Part shown: piece after piece, positions 40,204-55,200 of the stretch
How the letters are laid out: each line of letters opens with the position of its first letter
How positions within the stretch are numbered: the stretch's first letter is position 1
Assembly (NCBI GenBank): GCA_026874595.1
Contig: CM049307.1
Span: 32,654,862 to 32,718,861, forward strand
From: Sipunculus nudus
Taxonomy: Eukaryota; Annelida; Sipuncula; Golfingiida; Sipunculidae
DNA length: 64,000 bases
Reading direction: 5' to 3'
Notes under the pieces: generated by a model
Seen by the model: the letters and a program-made list of their open reading frames with translations, nothing else
The model's database searches: none
Told to the model about the DNA's origin: nothing
Translations under genes and position numbers: made by a program

Positions 40204-43200
40204 TATATAAACAGAATCTTATTAAATGTAAATTTAGGAAATGTTCATAATAACCAATAAACAAGAACTTTTAAATGAGGAACAAATAATAGCTTACAAA
40301 ACCATGACCATACTCATATGGGTCCTGTAAATGATGTATGGTAACACAATTCACAGCCTTTTCTAAATATTTTTAATGTTAACATTAATTCTAACATTAA
40401 TTTAGAATTAACAATAACTCAGGATGAGACAGGTACATACCTTGAAGTAAATATTTGGCTTCTGTTTGTTTAATCTAATTCCTACACTTTCAAGTTCTTT
40501 TTCAAGAAGAGTCCTGTGAGAAGAAAACAACCTGTTGGCATTATACATAAAAAGGGAAGAAATGAACCATGACTTAAATAATGTTGTTAAATAAAAGTTG
40601 TCCCTCATACATATGCTGATAAGTCTGTCTGTCGGTGTGCTGGGCTATTTGTAAAATCCAACTTGAATAAACTGTTTTAAACATATTTATTTCAGTTGCA
40701 TTATACAACTACCCCAAGGCAAAAGCAGACACACTTTATTTTTAAGGAAGGGTTACAGGGGGTGGGGGGTCGTCAACAAAAAGGAAACAAAGCTATACAG
40801 TAAGAGTTATCTTCTGACATGAAGGTTGTCTTTGTTATAAATTGCACACACTTAGGGTTCAGGTGTTAAACTAGTGGCCCATGGGCCATGACGCTCAGCT
40901 GAATTCAAGGAATGTTGAACAATGAGCAAAATGATTGCCACAGTGCAAACAAATCATGAATTTTGTGAAGAGTCCTTAGAAATGGGTTTCAGAGGGCTTT
41001 TGGACAGATGACAACTTCATTTGAAGGTCTCATAAATAGAAAAAAAATGCATAAAAATTTGAAAAAAATACAGGTAGTGAACTGATGTAGGAACTGATGA
41101 AACACTCCATGATCAATATATATCAAAAGAATCATGGCTATCAAGGCATTAGTTATTCAGATACTGGAGCTTTTGTTTGTATCAAATTTTGCATTATTCT
41201 GGGGGGGGGGGGGGGTACTTCGGAGCCCCATAGCTCAAAGGATATGGGTAACAGAGACCTAATTTCAGGTTTTCAAGGAGAATTTTGATGGACCTCCCTG
41301 GATATTAAGTTTGAAGATTCCAGATCCAGTGGTTAGGATCTGTGCCCTGTTAACAGATGACAGTTTCATTGCATGTCTGAAAAAAAGAGAAAAAAATTCG
41401 TAAAAATTGGAAAAAATATAGGTGGCGCCACCAGTCTGCAAGAAGTGATGGAACATCCCATGATCAATATTCATGCAAAGAATCATGGCGATCAATGCAG
41501 TTGTTATTCAGATACTTGAGCTTTTGTATCAAATTTTGCATTATTCTGGGGGGTACTTCGGAGCCCCATAGCTCAAAGGATATGGGTAACAAAGATCTAA
41601 TTTCAGGTTTTCAAGGCGATTTTTGATGGACCTCCCTGGATATTAAGTTTGAAGATTCCAGGTCCAGTGGTTATGATTTGTGCCCTGTTAACAGATGACA
41701 GTTTCATTGCAGGTCTGAAAAAAAAGAGAAAAAAATTTGTAAAAATTGGAAAAAATACAGGTGGCGCCACCAGTCTGCAAGAAGTGATGGAACATCCCAT
41801 GATCAATATTCATGCCAAGAATCATGGCGATCAATGCAGTTGTTATTCAGATACTTGAGCTTTTGTATCAAATTTTGCATTATTATTGGGGGTACTTCGG
41901 AGCCCCATAGCTCGAAGGATATGGGTAACAGAGACCTAATTTCAGGTTTCCAAGGAGATTTTTCATGGACCTCCCTGGATGTCAAGTGAGAAGATTCCAG
42001 GTCCAGCGGTTACGATTTGTGCCCTGTTAACGGACGACCGGACGGATGGACGGACAACGGACAAAGGGTGATCGCTATAGCTCAGTTGACTTTCAGTCTG
42101 CTGAGCTAAAAAGTCTTTTTGATAGCTCACATGTTTATTGAAATAGGACTTTACAAAAATATTCTGCTATTCTGTCAGTCTGACCAACTGTAAAAACAAC
42201 ACAAGTAAAAAATTACCGGTATCTGTTTTAAATATAGAATCATAAAATCTTAGATCCATTTAATAACCTCTTTAATGAAATGTTATCTTACATAGAAAAC
42301 AATGGTATATTTTATAACTACCTGTGGACTTCTCCTTTTGTTGCATCTAACATCATAACAACAAGATCTGCCGTCCTGGCCACAGCTATCACCTGGCGCC
42401 CTCTGCCTTTACCTGGAATCATTAAAAGTACATAAACATCACAATGACGTGTATCATCTAAGACTTTAAGTCCAATTTTGATGAATACAAAGTTTCCAGG
42501 CAATATCTTCCCAGCACACACATTACTTTTTTTAATTCACCTGTTTTATACATTATACATTGTTAAGGTTCTATGTGTCAGTAAACACAGTCCATAGGTG
42601 TTTGTTTACCATATCAAGACTGCATGACCAGATGTCTGACCTTTAACATGTGCTTGAACTCCGAAACAAGGAGAAGAAAAATTAAAGAAAAAATACAGAA
42701 GAAACACCAGTTTGGAGCTTGTAAAATCTTGATCTGTGAAGTTATGTGGTATGGCCACGTGGTAGCATGCACGCAAGTGTATCCTTTTCCCCATTTTATA
42801 GCACCCAGTGGAAGCTTATTTCCCCTTGTATATAGAAGTAAGCAAACAGTTTCAAAATGAAATATTGGCAGATGCCATAATATTATAAGGAGAGAACACT
42901 ATATTTCAGGTATATATAACATGCCTGGTATATATATAGCTCCCTTTAAAAAGTTCACAAAGTCATATGGGTTGATGTCAATTTACTGAAATAGAATTAT
43001 TCAAAACTCCAAAAAATATTTGATCTTAAACTATAACTGGATTATGGATCAGCAAAACATAAAGCAACAATTCCTATCAGGTATGAAAACTTGCCTACCT
43101 TGTGATGCACCTTCAATGATACCTGGAAGATCTAGCAACTGTATGTTGGCACCTTGGTACTGCAATCGATAATTTTCATAAAGGTTATACAAATTTCACA

Positions 43201-46200
43201 TAAAGTGTCAAATCACTTTAAGAAAAATTGAAGAAAGTATTTACAACTGTCGACTTGGATTTCACATAATAATGTATATTTTGAAAAAAAAAAATATCTT
43301 ACACTACCTTAAAACCTGAATGGCTTTATTTTGCAGTAACAAAAACAGTAATAGGTCTACCATCCTTCCCAAATTTGATAAAAATTTGGACTTGAAAAAT
43401 ATGCTGTTAACAGAAAAGATCAAACTTGATGGGTACAATGTGTGTGTGGAAGTTGAGGGAAAGATCTTCAGAAATTTACAAGTTATGGGGTCACAATGAT
43501 CTAAGATTTTAGCAGATTTGACCTAGAAGATAAAATTTTTGGAAGAGTTTTCCAACTCCTCCAAGAATCTGATGGAAACAACTTGTACCAAAGCTGAAGA
43601 AAAACTATGCAGTATTTAATAGCGGTGGGCCGATCATCGAGTGTTATCGAAAGTCAGTCGGTTTGCTGCCACTTTCAAGCGCTCGATTACCAAAGGCAAC
43701 TATCGATTACATCATAATAATGATTGTTTTCTTTCAAGACTGCCTTTATGTTATAGGCCAAAATTATTCTTTCATTTTTTACCACATTACGCGCTTCATA
43801 TAATGAGTTTGCGTTCCCAAATAACTCCCTTATGTAACGGAGTATGACACGGTAGATGCGAGAACGGAGGACTTATTAAATTTATTATCTGTAAACTCGC
43901 AGGGAGCTGAAGAATTTGCGGAGAGTTTTCTAACGAGATGTACATTGCAAAATATGGGCGGGATGGCTTTAAAATACTTAATAAATTCTCCAGGTCTATG
44001 CCAATTTTGCGAGATTCTCTTAGAAATAATATATTCAACCGATGCCAGGTGCCGCTGTTTAGGCCGTCCTTAAAAAAAATCTTTGTTGGGGCTAACCCGG
44101 CCGGTCGAGTATTTGGATTTCGGCTGGATTTTTTTTTCTTTGGCTAGTCTGTAATTTTTTTTGGTATGATATGCCCCAAGCGCACCTGGGCCCGTAAAAT
44201 CTGCCTTCATGTGCTAGAAAAACAGCCCCTCTATAGGCCTTACATTCTTAGATGTTCTTAATTGCGATGTAGAAAGATATTACCCGACGTTGCTGATCGT
44301 TTAATTTGATCCTTAAAATTAGTCTGATTGTATCTTTATACGTGGAAGAATTGTTACACTCGTGCGCGACAGGAGAATACCTGCCGGAGAAACGCAGGTA
44401 GAGTTTCACAGATAATTGCATATTTCTTTGATAATTGCATATATTTGTCTGAACCGATTAATAATCGATCATCAGTCGGTTTGCTCAAATCGATGATCGA
44501 TTATGAAAAAGGAACCGACTCCCACCACTTGTATTTAACTAGAATATCAGCAGAAGCTGACAAAAGCCCTCAGCCAAAAGAACAGTGTTTAGAGGTGGTA
44601 ACAGTAACAAGTACCAAATAACTGTTCTCACATGGATGTATATATCTGTACATGTCTCACTTATAAATTTAAAATGGAGAGGTATGTACCATGATTCATA
44701 ACAATCCACCAAATGCTTCCTGAAAAATAAGCTTCTAAGTTTTATTCTATTATAAGCTCTGTGACCTTGAAAAGTAGGTCAAGGTCACCCATCTTCGAAC
44801 TTGACCAAGATTTTGTTGATATACATCTTCACCAAAGAAATAAAATTCCTATTGCGAATCCTTTTAGAGATATCCCACTCACAAGGCCAAAGTTGAAAAA
44901 TTTAAGAAAAATTCATTAAAAATCAGAAATTGTAGGTGGCGCCCCCAAACTTGTGCAGCAGTTACAGACCATCAGTCCCTATGATCATAGAAAGTATTGT
45001 GAAAATCCACCCAATGGTTCCTGAGAAATAAGCTTCTAAATGTTTTTTCTATAATCAGCTCTAAAACGTAGAAAAATAGGTCAAGGTCACACATCTTCGA
45101 ACTTGACCGAGATTTTGTCAATATACATCTTCACCGAAAAAAAAAAAGTTCCTATGGTGAATCCTTTTAGAGATATCCCACTCACAAGCCCAAAGTTGAA
45201 AAATCCGATAAAAATTCATTAAAAATCAGAAATTGTAGGTGGCGCCACCAAACTTGTGTAGCAGGTACAGACTTTCAGTCCCAATAATCATAGTAAGTTT
45301 TGTGAAAATCCACCAAATGGTTCCTGAGTAATAAGAATCTAAGTGTTTTTCTATAATCAGCTGTAAAATGTAGAAAAATAGGTCAAGGTCACCCATCTTC
45401 GAACTTGACCGAGATTTTGTCGATATACATTTTTACCGAGGAAATAAAATTCTGACGGTGAATCCTTTTCAAGATATCCAGCTCACAAGATAAAAGTTAA
45501 CGGACGCCGGACGGACGGACGGACGGACGGACAGCTAGGGTGACGACAATAGCCCATCAGCCTAAGAGCTGAGGGCTAAAAAGTCATACTGTCATAGGGG
45601 TCACAAAAATTCTAAAATTCAGTAGAATTTACCTTGAATATCAAGGCCAAGGTCACGAGATTTAAAACTCATAAGAGAACATGTCAAAAACAACAAGTGG
45701 GTCAAATTTGAGGAAAAATCCCTCTGTACAATAGTCCTAGAATTCTGCATATTTGATCCTGTAGATCCTGCCCAAGGTCACCAGTTGGTATGAGAACATA
45801 AAAAATAAATTGTCTGTTAAATTTTAGTGAAAACTTCAAAAGTAATGAGGTTCACAAAAATGTTATGAACAAGTGGATATAAACAAAATGGCAACCCTAT
45901 GCACTCTTGGATCATTGCTGTTTAGCATATTTTTATTAAAGGTCCAAGGGATTATCTTTATAAAACCATATCTTGTATGGGAATGATTTTAATGTTTTGC
46001 CATTTTATACACTTATAAGTCTTTTAACAAAGAGTCCTATGTTACGACATCTAAACATTATTGGTGATGGCACAATACCCAAATTACAAGGTGGAATTTA
46101 TATTTCAACTAGACATTTCTTGGCACCGCAGGTGCCAGAGTATCCCCAGACATAGTAGGCCCCCCCCCCTTTTAAGAATAAACCCCCATTTTTAGCAGCA

Positions 46201-49200
46201 TATACTGACACTTGGCAAGAAATTATTGTTTCTTCCATCTATAAATCCACAATCTTTTTGAAGATGTTGGTCCTGTGACCTTGATCTTTTTAAAGATGTG
46301 TCCTATGACCTTGACCTTTGACCTCATGACCCAAAAATCAATTCGGGTCTTGCTTTGCTAATGGGATATATACAGTCAAGTTTGAAATCTATACATCAAT
46401 AAAAGTAGGAATTATCATCCAGAAACTAATTTTTGGACAGATGGCTCCAGTGACCTTCACCTTTGACCTTGTGACCTCAAAATTTATAGGGGTTCTTCTT
46501 CTCTTGGCAGGTAAACTACCTGTGCAAGATGAAAGATCTGAGATAAAATGTTTGGCTGAAAATGCATCCACATCTTTTTAAAGATGTGTCCTGTGACCTT
46601 GACCTTTGACCTTATGACCCCAAAATCAATTCGGGTCTTGTTTTTCAAATGGGACATATACAAGTCAAGTTTGAAATCCATACATCAATAAAAGCAGGAA
46701 TTATCATCTAGAAACTAATTTTTGGACAGATGGCTCCTGTGACCTTCACCTTTGACCTTGTGACCTCAAAATTGATAGGGGTCTTCCACTCTTGGCAGGT
46801 GAACTATATGTGCAAGCTGAAAGATCTGAGATGAATTGTTTGGCTGAAAATGCATCCACAATCTTTTTAAAGATGTGTCCTGTGACCTTGACCTTTGACC
46901 TTATGACCCAAAAATCAATTTCAATGCTTTTCCAATGGGTCATATACAAGTCAAGTTTGAAATCCATACATCAATAAAAGCAGTAATTATCATCCAGAAA
47001 CTAATTTTTGGACAGATGGCTCCTGTGACCTTCACCTTTGACCTTGTGACCTCAAAATTGATGGGGGTCTTCCTCTATTGGCAGATGAACTATATGTGCA
47101 AGATGAAAGGTCTGAGATGAAATGTTTGGCTGAAAATGCATCCACAATCTTTTTAAAGATGTGTCCTGTGACCTTTTGACCCAAAAATCAATTTCAATGC
47201 TTTTCCAATGGGTCATATACAAGTGAAGTTTGAAATCCATACATCAATAAAAGCAGTAATTATCATCCAGAAACTAATTTTTGGACAGATGGCTCCTGTG
47301 ACCTTCACCTTTGACCTTGTGACCTCAAAATTGATGGGGGTCTTCCTCTATTGGCAGAAAACCTATATGTGCAAGATGAAAGGTCTGAGATGAAATGTTT
47401 GGCTGAAAATGCATGCACAATCTTTTTAAAGATGTGTCCTGTGACCTTGACCTTTGACCTCATGACCCCAAAATCAATTGCAGTCTTGCTTTTCCAATGG
47501 GTCATATAAAAGTCAAGTTTGAAATCAATACATCAATAAAAGCAGTAATTATTATCTAGAAACTAATTTTTGGAAAGATAGTTCCTGTGGCCTTGACCTT
47601 TGACCTCAAAATTGATAGGGGTCTTCCTCTATTGGCAGATGAACCAAAAGTGCAAGATAAAAGACCTGGGATGAAAGTTTGGCTTAAAATGCATCCACAG
47701 TATCTTTTGCGCACGAGTCCAGTGACCTTGACCTTTGACCTCATGACTCTAAAACCTATAGGGTTCTTTCTTTAGTGGTGGGCCATACATAAGTCACGTT
47801 TGAAATCCATATGGCTATCAACACTGGAGATATCATAAGAGGTGTGTGATTTTCACCAAATATGGACACATTTAAGGTCAAGGCCACTCTCACGGTAAAG
47901 GTCATGACCCAAATGTAAACAGACCTCATCCCATAACCCATCTCTCTACATGTGCATAATATGAAAGAAATCTGTCCATTAGTTTTTGACTTATAATGCT
48001 TACAGTACTGTCAAGTGGCAATTATGGTGGTATTAAAAAGCGTAAAAACAAGAAAAGGATAATAGGTGGCGCCACCAGTTTCTGGTATATCACAAGGCTA
48101 TCCAAGATCTTCGGTCACCTTGATATTTTGACCAGTCCATGCAAGCTCACTTGAGATATTTAAGAATTTGTGTTATTTTCAGCAAAAATGGACCTATTCG
48201 AGGTCAAGGTCCCATAGGTCATGACCCCATTTTAAATAGGCTTCGTCCCCTTACCTATATCTATACAAATGTAAAGTTTGAAAAAGATCAGTGAAATATT
48301 TTTTGAGTTATCCTGCTCACAAGGTTTTTCTGCGGCGGGGGGACCGTCGTGAAAACATAGTATCCCGACTTTGTCTGGGGATACAATAATGTTTTCTTAA
48401 TCTTTAAGGTAAAATCTGCCGAAATGTAAAACTTTTGTGAACCCAATAACTTTTGAAGTATTGCATATTTGTGAACTGTTACCAATTTCATTTTTAATTA
48501 ACATAATCTACACAAAAAGCACCCCATACAATAATTGTTACTTCACAAAATATAATAAGATAAATGCCATCTGATCATAACTGCTTACCTCTATGACTCC
48601 TGGTATACAGGTGAGAGTTGTGAACTCATATGAAGCTTGTACACTCTCTGTCTTGGTGACAGTACTAAGCAAGGTGGACTGAAATAAGAGAATACAGCAA
48701 TTACTGACAGAGAAGGAATCACTGACTTTTCATTGCTGAAGTAGAATGATTATAATGTTACAATTATGCAAACAAAATAACATAAAACAAAATGACTTAT
48801 ATCAGATGGAAAATTTTATCTTTTATCTTAGGTAAAAGCCTAAGAATCCCAGAGAGTTTTCAGAGAGCTTGATTTAATCATGAATATAGCTTAAATATGT
48901 CATAACCAGCATGTCTTAATATTCCATCCCCAATTTCATATGGCAAAATATGAAACCCATCAGGAATGTTGGACCTGGTAACATATTGTCATTCCATGTA
49001 ATTAAAGGATAAATGTGTGTTTAGCTCTTCCTTCATAATGATATTTTCTCCTGGAATTCTCCCGCTTTAGTCCTCTCTGTTTTGTTCTGCTACATCCAGA
49101 CATTTCCATTTAATCCTGAAGCCAGTAGCCAAATGGTTCCATAGACAAAGAGGTGTTCAAATACATGCCATTTACAATAAATAACATTCTTGAAAATAAC

Positions 49201-52200
49201 CGTTATTCTGAACATGGACAGACCCTGATGGTGCCATTTTCCCCAGAAAATAAACTTTAAAGGCTTGCCTGTTGACAAAAATGCATATCATAAAATTATG
49301 ATAATAGGAAAGTTGACAGTACGATTACTGTAACTGTAAGATATCAAAATAAAACAGGATACCAATAAATGTCCCAACCCTTAATTACTTTCCCTGTTAA
49401 TTTTGATCCATACAATATTTCAGTCAATTTTTATACAAAAAGATCAAGTTGGATTAATTTTATTTTAGTTTCCAACTCACCTTTAAGTGTTTTCTTTTAA
49501 TGATTAAAGCAATATTAAGTACCCCTTCTTAAGAAAACTGAATTTTGCACCATCAAACTCAGTTTTTATGACAGACTGTTCAGTAGATGTAATAATCCTA
49601 CAGTCTACAGAAAAATCCATATAGATTTCAAACAACTGTTATGTACATCCCCAAACAAATTAATTGGATGTTCTCACTCTATGTTATCAACATACACAAC
49701 CACAGATCTGTTTACCTAAGCCAGTATGCATCTTACCTTTCCAACAGAAGGAAAACCAATCAATGCAACCCTTGCATCTCCAGATTTCATAACATCAAAG
49801 CCTTCTCCCTGAAAATTTAGGAAGCCATGAATACAAATCATCAGCAATTAATAGAACTACAAATCTGATAAAATCCTCACTATAATCGAGGGTTTGTGGT
49901 CAGGTACTTGTACCTGTGCCTAGGTACATCATGAGTAGGAAGTACCTTGTGCCTGTACCTCGGACTAAATTTTATGTACAAGGTATAATGTATTCCAGAT
50001 ACAAATATAATACTAAAAATGAACACAACTTGCATGCAGATGAAATTTATAAAAATCTTATTAAATTAAAGGTATCTGAATTGAACCATAGTTATCTAAA
50101 CCTGTAGTCCGGTAACCCAGGTACTTTCTAAAGTACCCAGATCTGTATCCAGGTCCTTGTACCTTACCATCTCACAAGTACCTGCGAATGTTCCTAAATA
50201 CCACCACTTGTACCAGACCGCTGCTTAATCTTACAACTATGACAAAGGCATAACAGGTGACATGTGACATAAACAAAAGCTCAGTTTAGAAGTTCATTTT
50301 TGTCTTATCTTATATAAGTGTCTTGAATATGAGAATAAATATACATATATATAATATATATTATACTACACTGTAACAAAATTATAAAAATATATATAAA
50401 AGATCACAATTATAAGACATGAACACAAGCAATGGAAACAAAACTTGGGTTTTGCTAATCCAGAGTTCGTACATAAAAAAGAGCTGTGGTTATAGGAATT
50501 ACAACCACACTAGCAAAACTGGATGATTAAGAACAATAAGGAGTTGTCTTTTTTTAAGATAGGGATGCTCACCTTTGCTCCTGCTTTGCCTGTTGGCTCC
50601 AGTAACTGAGCCCGGTACTTGGCAAGTTTTGCTTTGAGCAAGCCAAGATGATACTCAGTGGCTGAAATTAAAAGAAACATCATGTAATGATCTGTAATTG
50701 ACATATGCTGGTTGACACTACAATAGATCATTAGTTTGCAAAATACTGATTATTTTTTAAGCTATGGGAAATTATCTTCATATATTTTTACCTATACCTA
50801 TAACTAAATCCTATAACAGCTGGACTGTTGGGGCAGCAAGCCAACAACTCTAATCCTGTTATATCTCTTTCAATCACTGGCAACACTTCACACCCATATA
50901 AGTATACTGTCTTTTATGTGCAGTCTTTAGCATGTTTGATTTCTAGTCATTGATGGTTAGTGGGGTGAGTGACCAGATATGGTGAAATTGTATAAATTAA
51001 CAGGTTTCACAAAGGACAAAAAGTAACAGCTGGTCTTTATTCAAATGTATATTTTAAGTTAAATAAATTCCTGGAAGAACTACTTGCTTCCACAAAAGTT
51101 TGTTGGGAGATCTTTAGTCTGAAGTGTTATCAGCTTATCCTGTTTATATCACTTTTTACAAGCCATAATTTGCAGACACCATGGATTGAATATAATTTTT
51201 ATGCAGAAAAATGTTGGTTCATTGTGTAATAGACACAGCTAGTGAATTCACTCATTTATTTTTACAGATTTCTACCTGTGAACCCACATTTACTTTGTGC
51301 AAAAAAAACCCCACTTTTGGTGTTTTTGTCTATGATGTTGTGTAACATGTCCAGAAAAATACTGCATTTTCTTATTTGTTACTTGTAAAAATACTAATAT
51401 ACATTATTTATATTAGTATATAGTAGAAACCTATCAGGCATTAAACCCACATTTTTTGTATCAAAATGTGGATTCACTTTATTTTCTTGCTTATCTACAT
51501 ATATTTATGATGTTACCAGATTTTGTATATTTGTCAATGACTTCACATACACATATCACGTCAAGAAAATAAGTCAAGAAAATAAGTCAAGAAATTATTC
51601 TTATTTTTCCTAAATAACTTACATGAATGATAAAATATTAATAATGCACCTAAACCAAAAGAAGATTTGTTTGTGTTACCGGCCTGTAGCACATCCTTGA
51701 TGAAGGTCCATGTATGGACTAGTTTTGGGCACGGAAGACTGCAGACGGCTGCTGCTGCACCATAGCATGAGCTCACAGGTTCACAAAAAACAGAATAGTA
51801 AGATTGTGCAGTTTAACTCTGATGATGCCCTGGTTAAAATGTAGCCTGGATTCAAAAGTCGAGTCATTTTTTTATATCTAGCTACAAGTATCTTGACTGT
51901 GCCACTTATTTTTTTTCTGCCTTTACTTTTTCATTACAGAAGTTCTAATCATCATATTGTCCATCCATATAGGCACATATCTTGTCAAGACAATGCGCGA
52001 GTGATTCTATAGCCACTCCCTAGTTTTGTTCTGACTGGGATGTGTTATTATATTGTCCTGGGAAACAAGAAAAGTTGGCTTTAACTTAGAGAAGCATTCT
52101 CTAGTTGCATTAAAATCAGCTGTACCAATCACTTGCGTGTTTGTTCATCTTATTTAATTCACATCCTCCAGTAAACCTTGTATCTGAAATATTACTTATG

Positions 52201-55200
52201 ACATTTCAATCTTAACGCTATTTTCATAACCTGGTATGGCAACACGATAAGTGGCTTCAGTATAATACCTCATCATTTTCAGTGATGATTTCATCCTTTT
52301 CAAGTGCATTTGTTTGCGCCATGAGGTAGCTGATCCTGAGGTGCTGGTGTGTGTTTAAACTACAGATTACTTGCATTTGACACACAGACATACCATAACT
52401 GTGCATTATCAAGAGGAAACCAGTTGTTTAGGTAGTCACCAAAGTGATGAAGCAGTTCAACTGCATAGGGAATGACAGAAGAGCAGAATACTGAATGAAA
52501 GAAGTGTGAATATGGCCGGAAAATGTTAGTTACTGCAAAAAAAAATGTTTACACTCTGCAAAGGTTCAGATTTTATAAAGTTCTTTTGGCAACTGTATGG
52601 CAACTTGGGACGTAGTTTTTAAACTAATACTTGAATAACATCCAAATAAAAGGACATATGTGAAATAAAAGGACATATTCAAACTGGCTGCCATTAGAGT
52701 CTTTTACAGTATGCTGTGACGTAAATAGCCCTGAATACCATGCGTGAATACCGTAACAGTTGGCCATGCTGTGCAATTTTTGTATTTTCATGTAATCCAC
52801 TCCTTGCATGGTGTATCCTGAGCTGGTAATTAAAAGAATCAACAACCAAACAAGCTTTTCTGTATTGGTATTGTTGTTTATTTCAAGGCAGACCTTATTT
52901 CCACTCCCCAGGAGCTGAAATAAGGAATGCTTCTTCCCACACCCCAAGGTGGAATGGGAATAAGCATGCACTTCCTTATTTTAATTTCCATTGTAACAGA
53001 TGGACAGTTAATCTTAAAAAACATGGGTGTTGAATTGACCGCATGGTACCGCATGATAATTGGTGACGAAACAACTGTGGAGACGAATTGACTGGTATCC
53101 TATTGAGCCAGTTGAGCACCTAGGGTCCAAAGAGGTTTGGCATAGGGATTATTTCTTATACCTCAAGCGTTTTGTAACAGCTTCATATGTTAGTAAATCA
53201 TTACCCAACTAGATTTATCTTCTTTAATAAGCTCTGTGCAGTGCAGTGTATAGCCGTCTGCAGCAACAAAATATTTTGCACAGCTAACAGACGACTGTTT
53301 TGTCGCCTCCCCATATACAGATAAGTGGTATATTAGAACATGAAAGGCAATTTTATTATCAGTTTCACGGATGGGGTGACATTAAAATGTCTTCACTATG
53401 GCAAAAGTATGTTATTTTCAATACAACTGCAACATATTGGGAACTGTTAGTGAATTTTACTTTAGTTATTGTGTATTTTGGTCTTAGAAGACCCGAGTCG
53501 CACTGCTCATATTAAAACCGGGAATTTATGCAATTAACTTTTCATAACAGAATTTTTTTAATTAAAAAATGAGATACCCAAGATACTGATGGATTTTCTC
53601 CCTTTTATAGACACAGATCATACAAAGCTTAGAATACCACCCAAGTGCATACATGGGGTAGTGACTAAAATGTATTCTCAGATATATTAACATTGCAGCG
53701 AGTATAGAACCTGGCCTACATGGATGAGGTTATGGGTGTATATGGACGGATGTTATGATGTTTAGGATTCATATAATGGAGAAGTAGGAGGCATGTCAAT
53801 GTCATATTAGGGACTTTCACCAAATTTTCAAAATGTTTATAAAGACATATTATGCTTTCTAAAATTTGTAATTATTTACACATAATATGAGACAATTGTA
53901 CTTTTTACATTTAATGCAACCACTAAGCCACACATCTTGCACATACATGTCAGAACATCTGTAAATAGTGTATTCACCATCATATAGTGTAGGTAACCTA
54001 AAATAGCTGGACCATGACACTGCTGAATTTGACAAAAGTGTGGCTCTGAACTTGATCAAAAGCTTTAACTTGAACAATGAGATATTTAATTACGTACAGA
54101 ATTTTGTACCGAGTTTCTCATATTGTCACTCACAAGCCACGATCCCTGGTAAAGTGTTGATAACAGACAGATGGCAGGTGGCACTGCAGTTTTAGTGTTT
54201 CATATCATATATGTCAATAAAATGCTTTGTCATCTCTGTTACCCCAAAACATTCATGAAAGTATCAAATTAATTGAGAAAACGTATTTTATTGATTAAAA
54301 AATACTGTATATTGGAAGAATATAAAAAAATGCACCATTGGTGAATCTGAAATTTTCTCTTCATTCGTTTTTGCTCTGATCTGTAGCTTGGCATGTCAAA
54401 ATCACATGATACGCAAGCATGGGGTACCCCAAAATCACATCGAGAGTTCATCCTTGACCTTAATTATATGGGGAAAGCCCCAGCAAGTGTTCAAATATGC
54501 ATGTCTGAAGAAACAACTTTTCACCGCTTCTTGAGTTTGTACAGCGCGCACCCTCTGGTGAGCTTGAAAGTCTCTAGTCATATCATCAGGCATGTCATGG
54601 CTTATGGTAATTACTACTAATATGAGACAGTCAGACATGGGGTCTATTACAGGTGTTCTATTACTATTACTTTCAATTTCTGATATTACTATTACTATTA
54701 CTATTACCACATTTTATCTTCTACTACTATTACTATTACTATTACTGGGGTATCTATTACTATTACTATTACTATTACTTAAACTTATGGGAGCATTCTA
54801 GACCTTGCGCAGCCAAGAGTGCTATAAACTAGCACTACAATCACAAGTTTAAATAATATTACAAGCGCCTATATCATCCAGTTACCTACACAATTTTCTT
54901 ATACTATGTCTGTCTTTTACAGAAAGCCTAATGATAATGGAGATCTTAATTATTTCTGTTATTTTATATATTGAAACACCAATGCCCGTTATTGTGCATT
55001 TCAAGTAGAAATTATAAGATAGTTGTATGAACTCTTGAATACCTGTTATTTGAAAGCAACCCATTGTAAAGGCCGTGGCATATGTAAAATATTGATTTAT
55101 AATTATATGCATACTTGTACATTTTTTCTTCATATATATTTCACATAAATTTATTTTATAGTACTTACTTCCATTTAGATTTAGTCTTCTTTCTCGTAAT

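Noticed and set aside
40082-40264. 60-residue IYIYIY frame
   Set aside because: Microsatellite translation.
46389-47941. Many overlapping 60-80-residue reading frames containing VTLTFDL or similar
   Set aside because: They are translations of the H7 tandem repeat in several frames and both strands; no start context, no splice signals, no domain.
51561-51776. 71-residue minus frame in DRG2 intron 1
   Set aside because: No splice-consistent partner and it does not fit between DRG2 exons 1 and 2, which join correctly without it.
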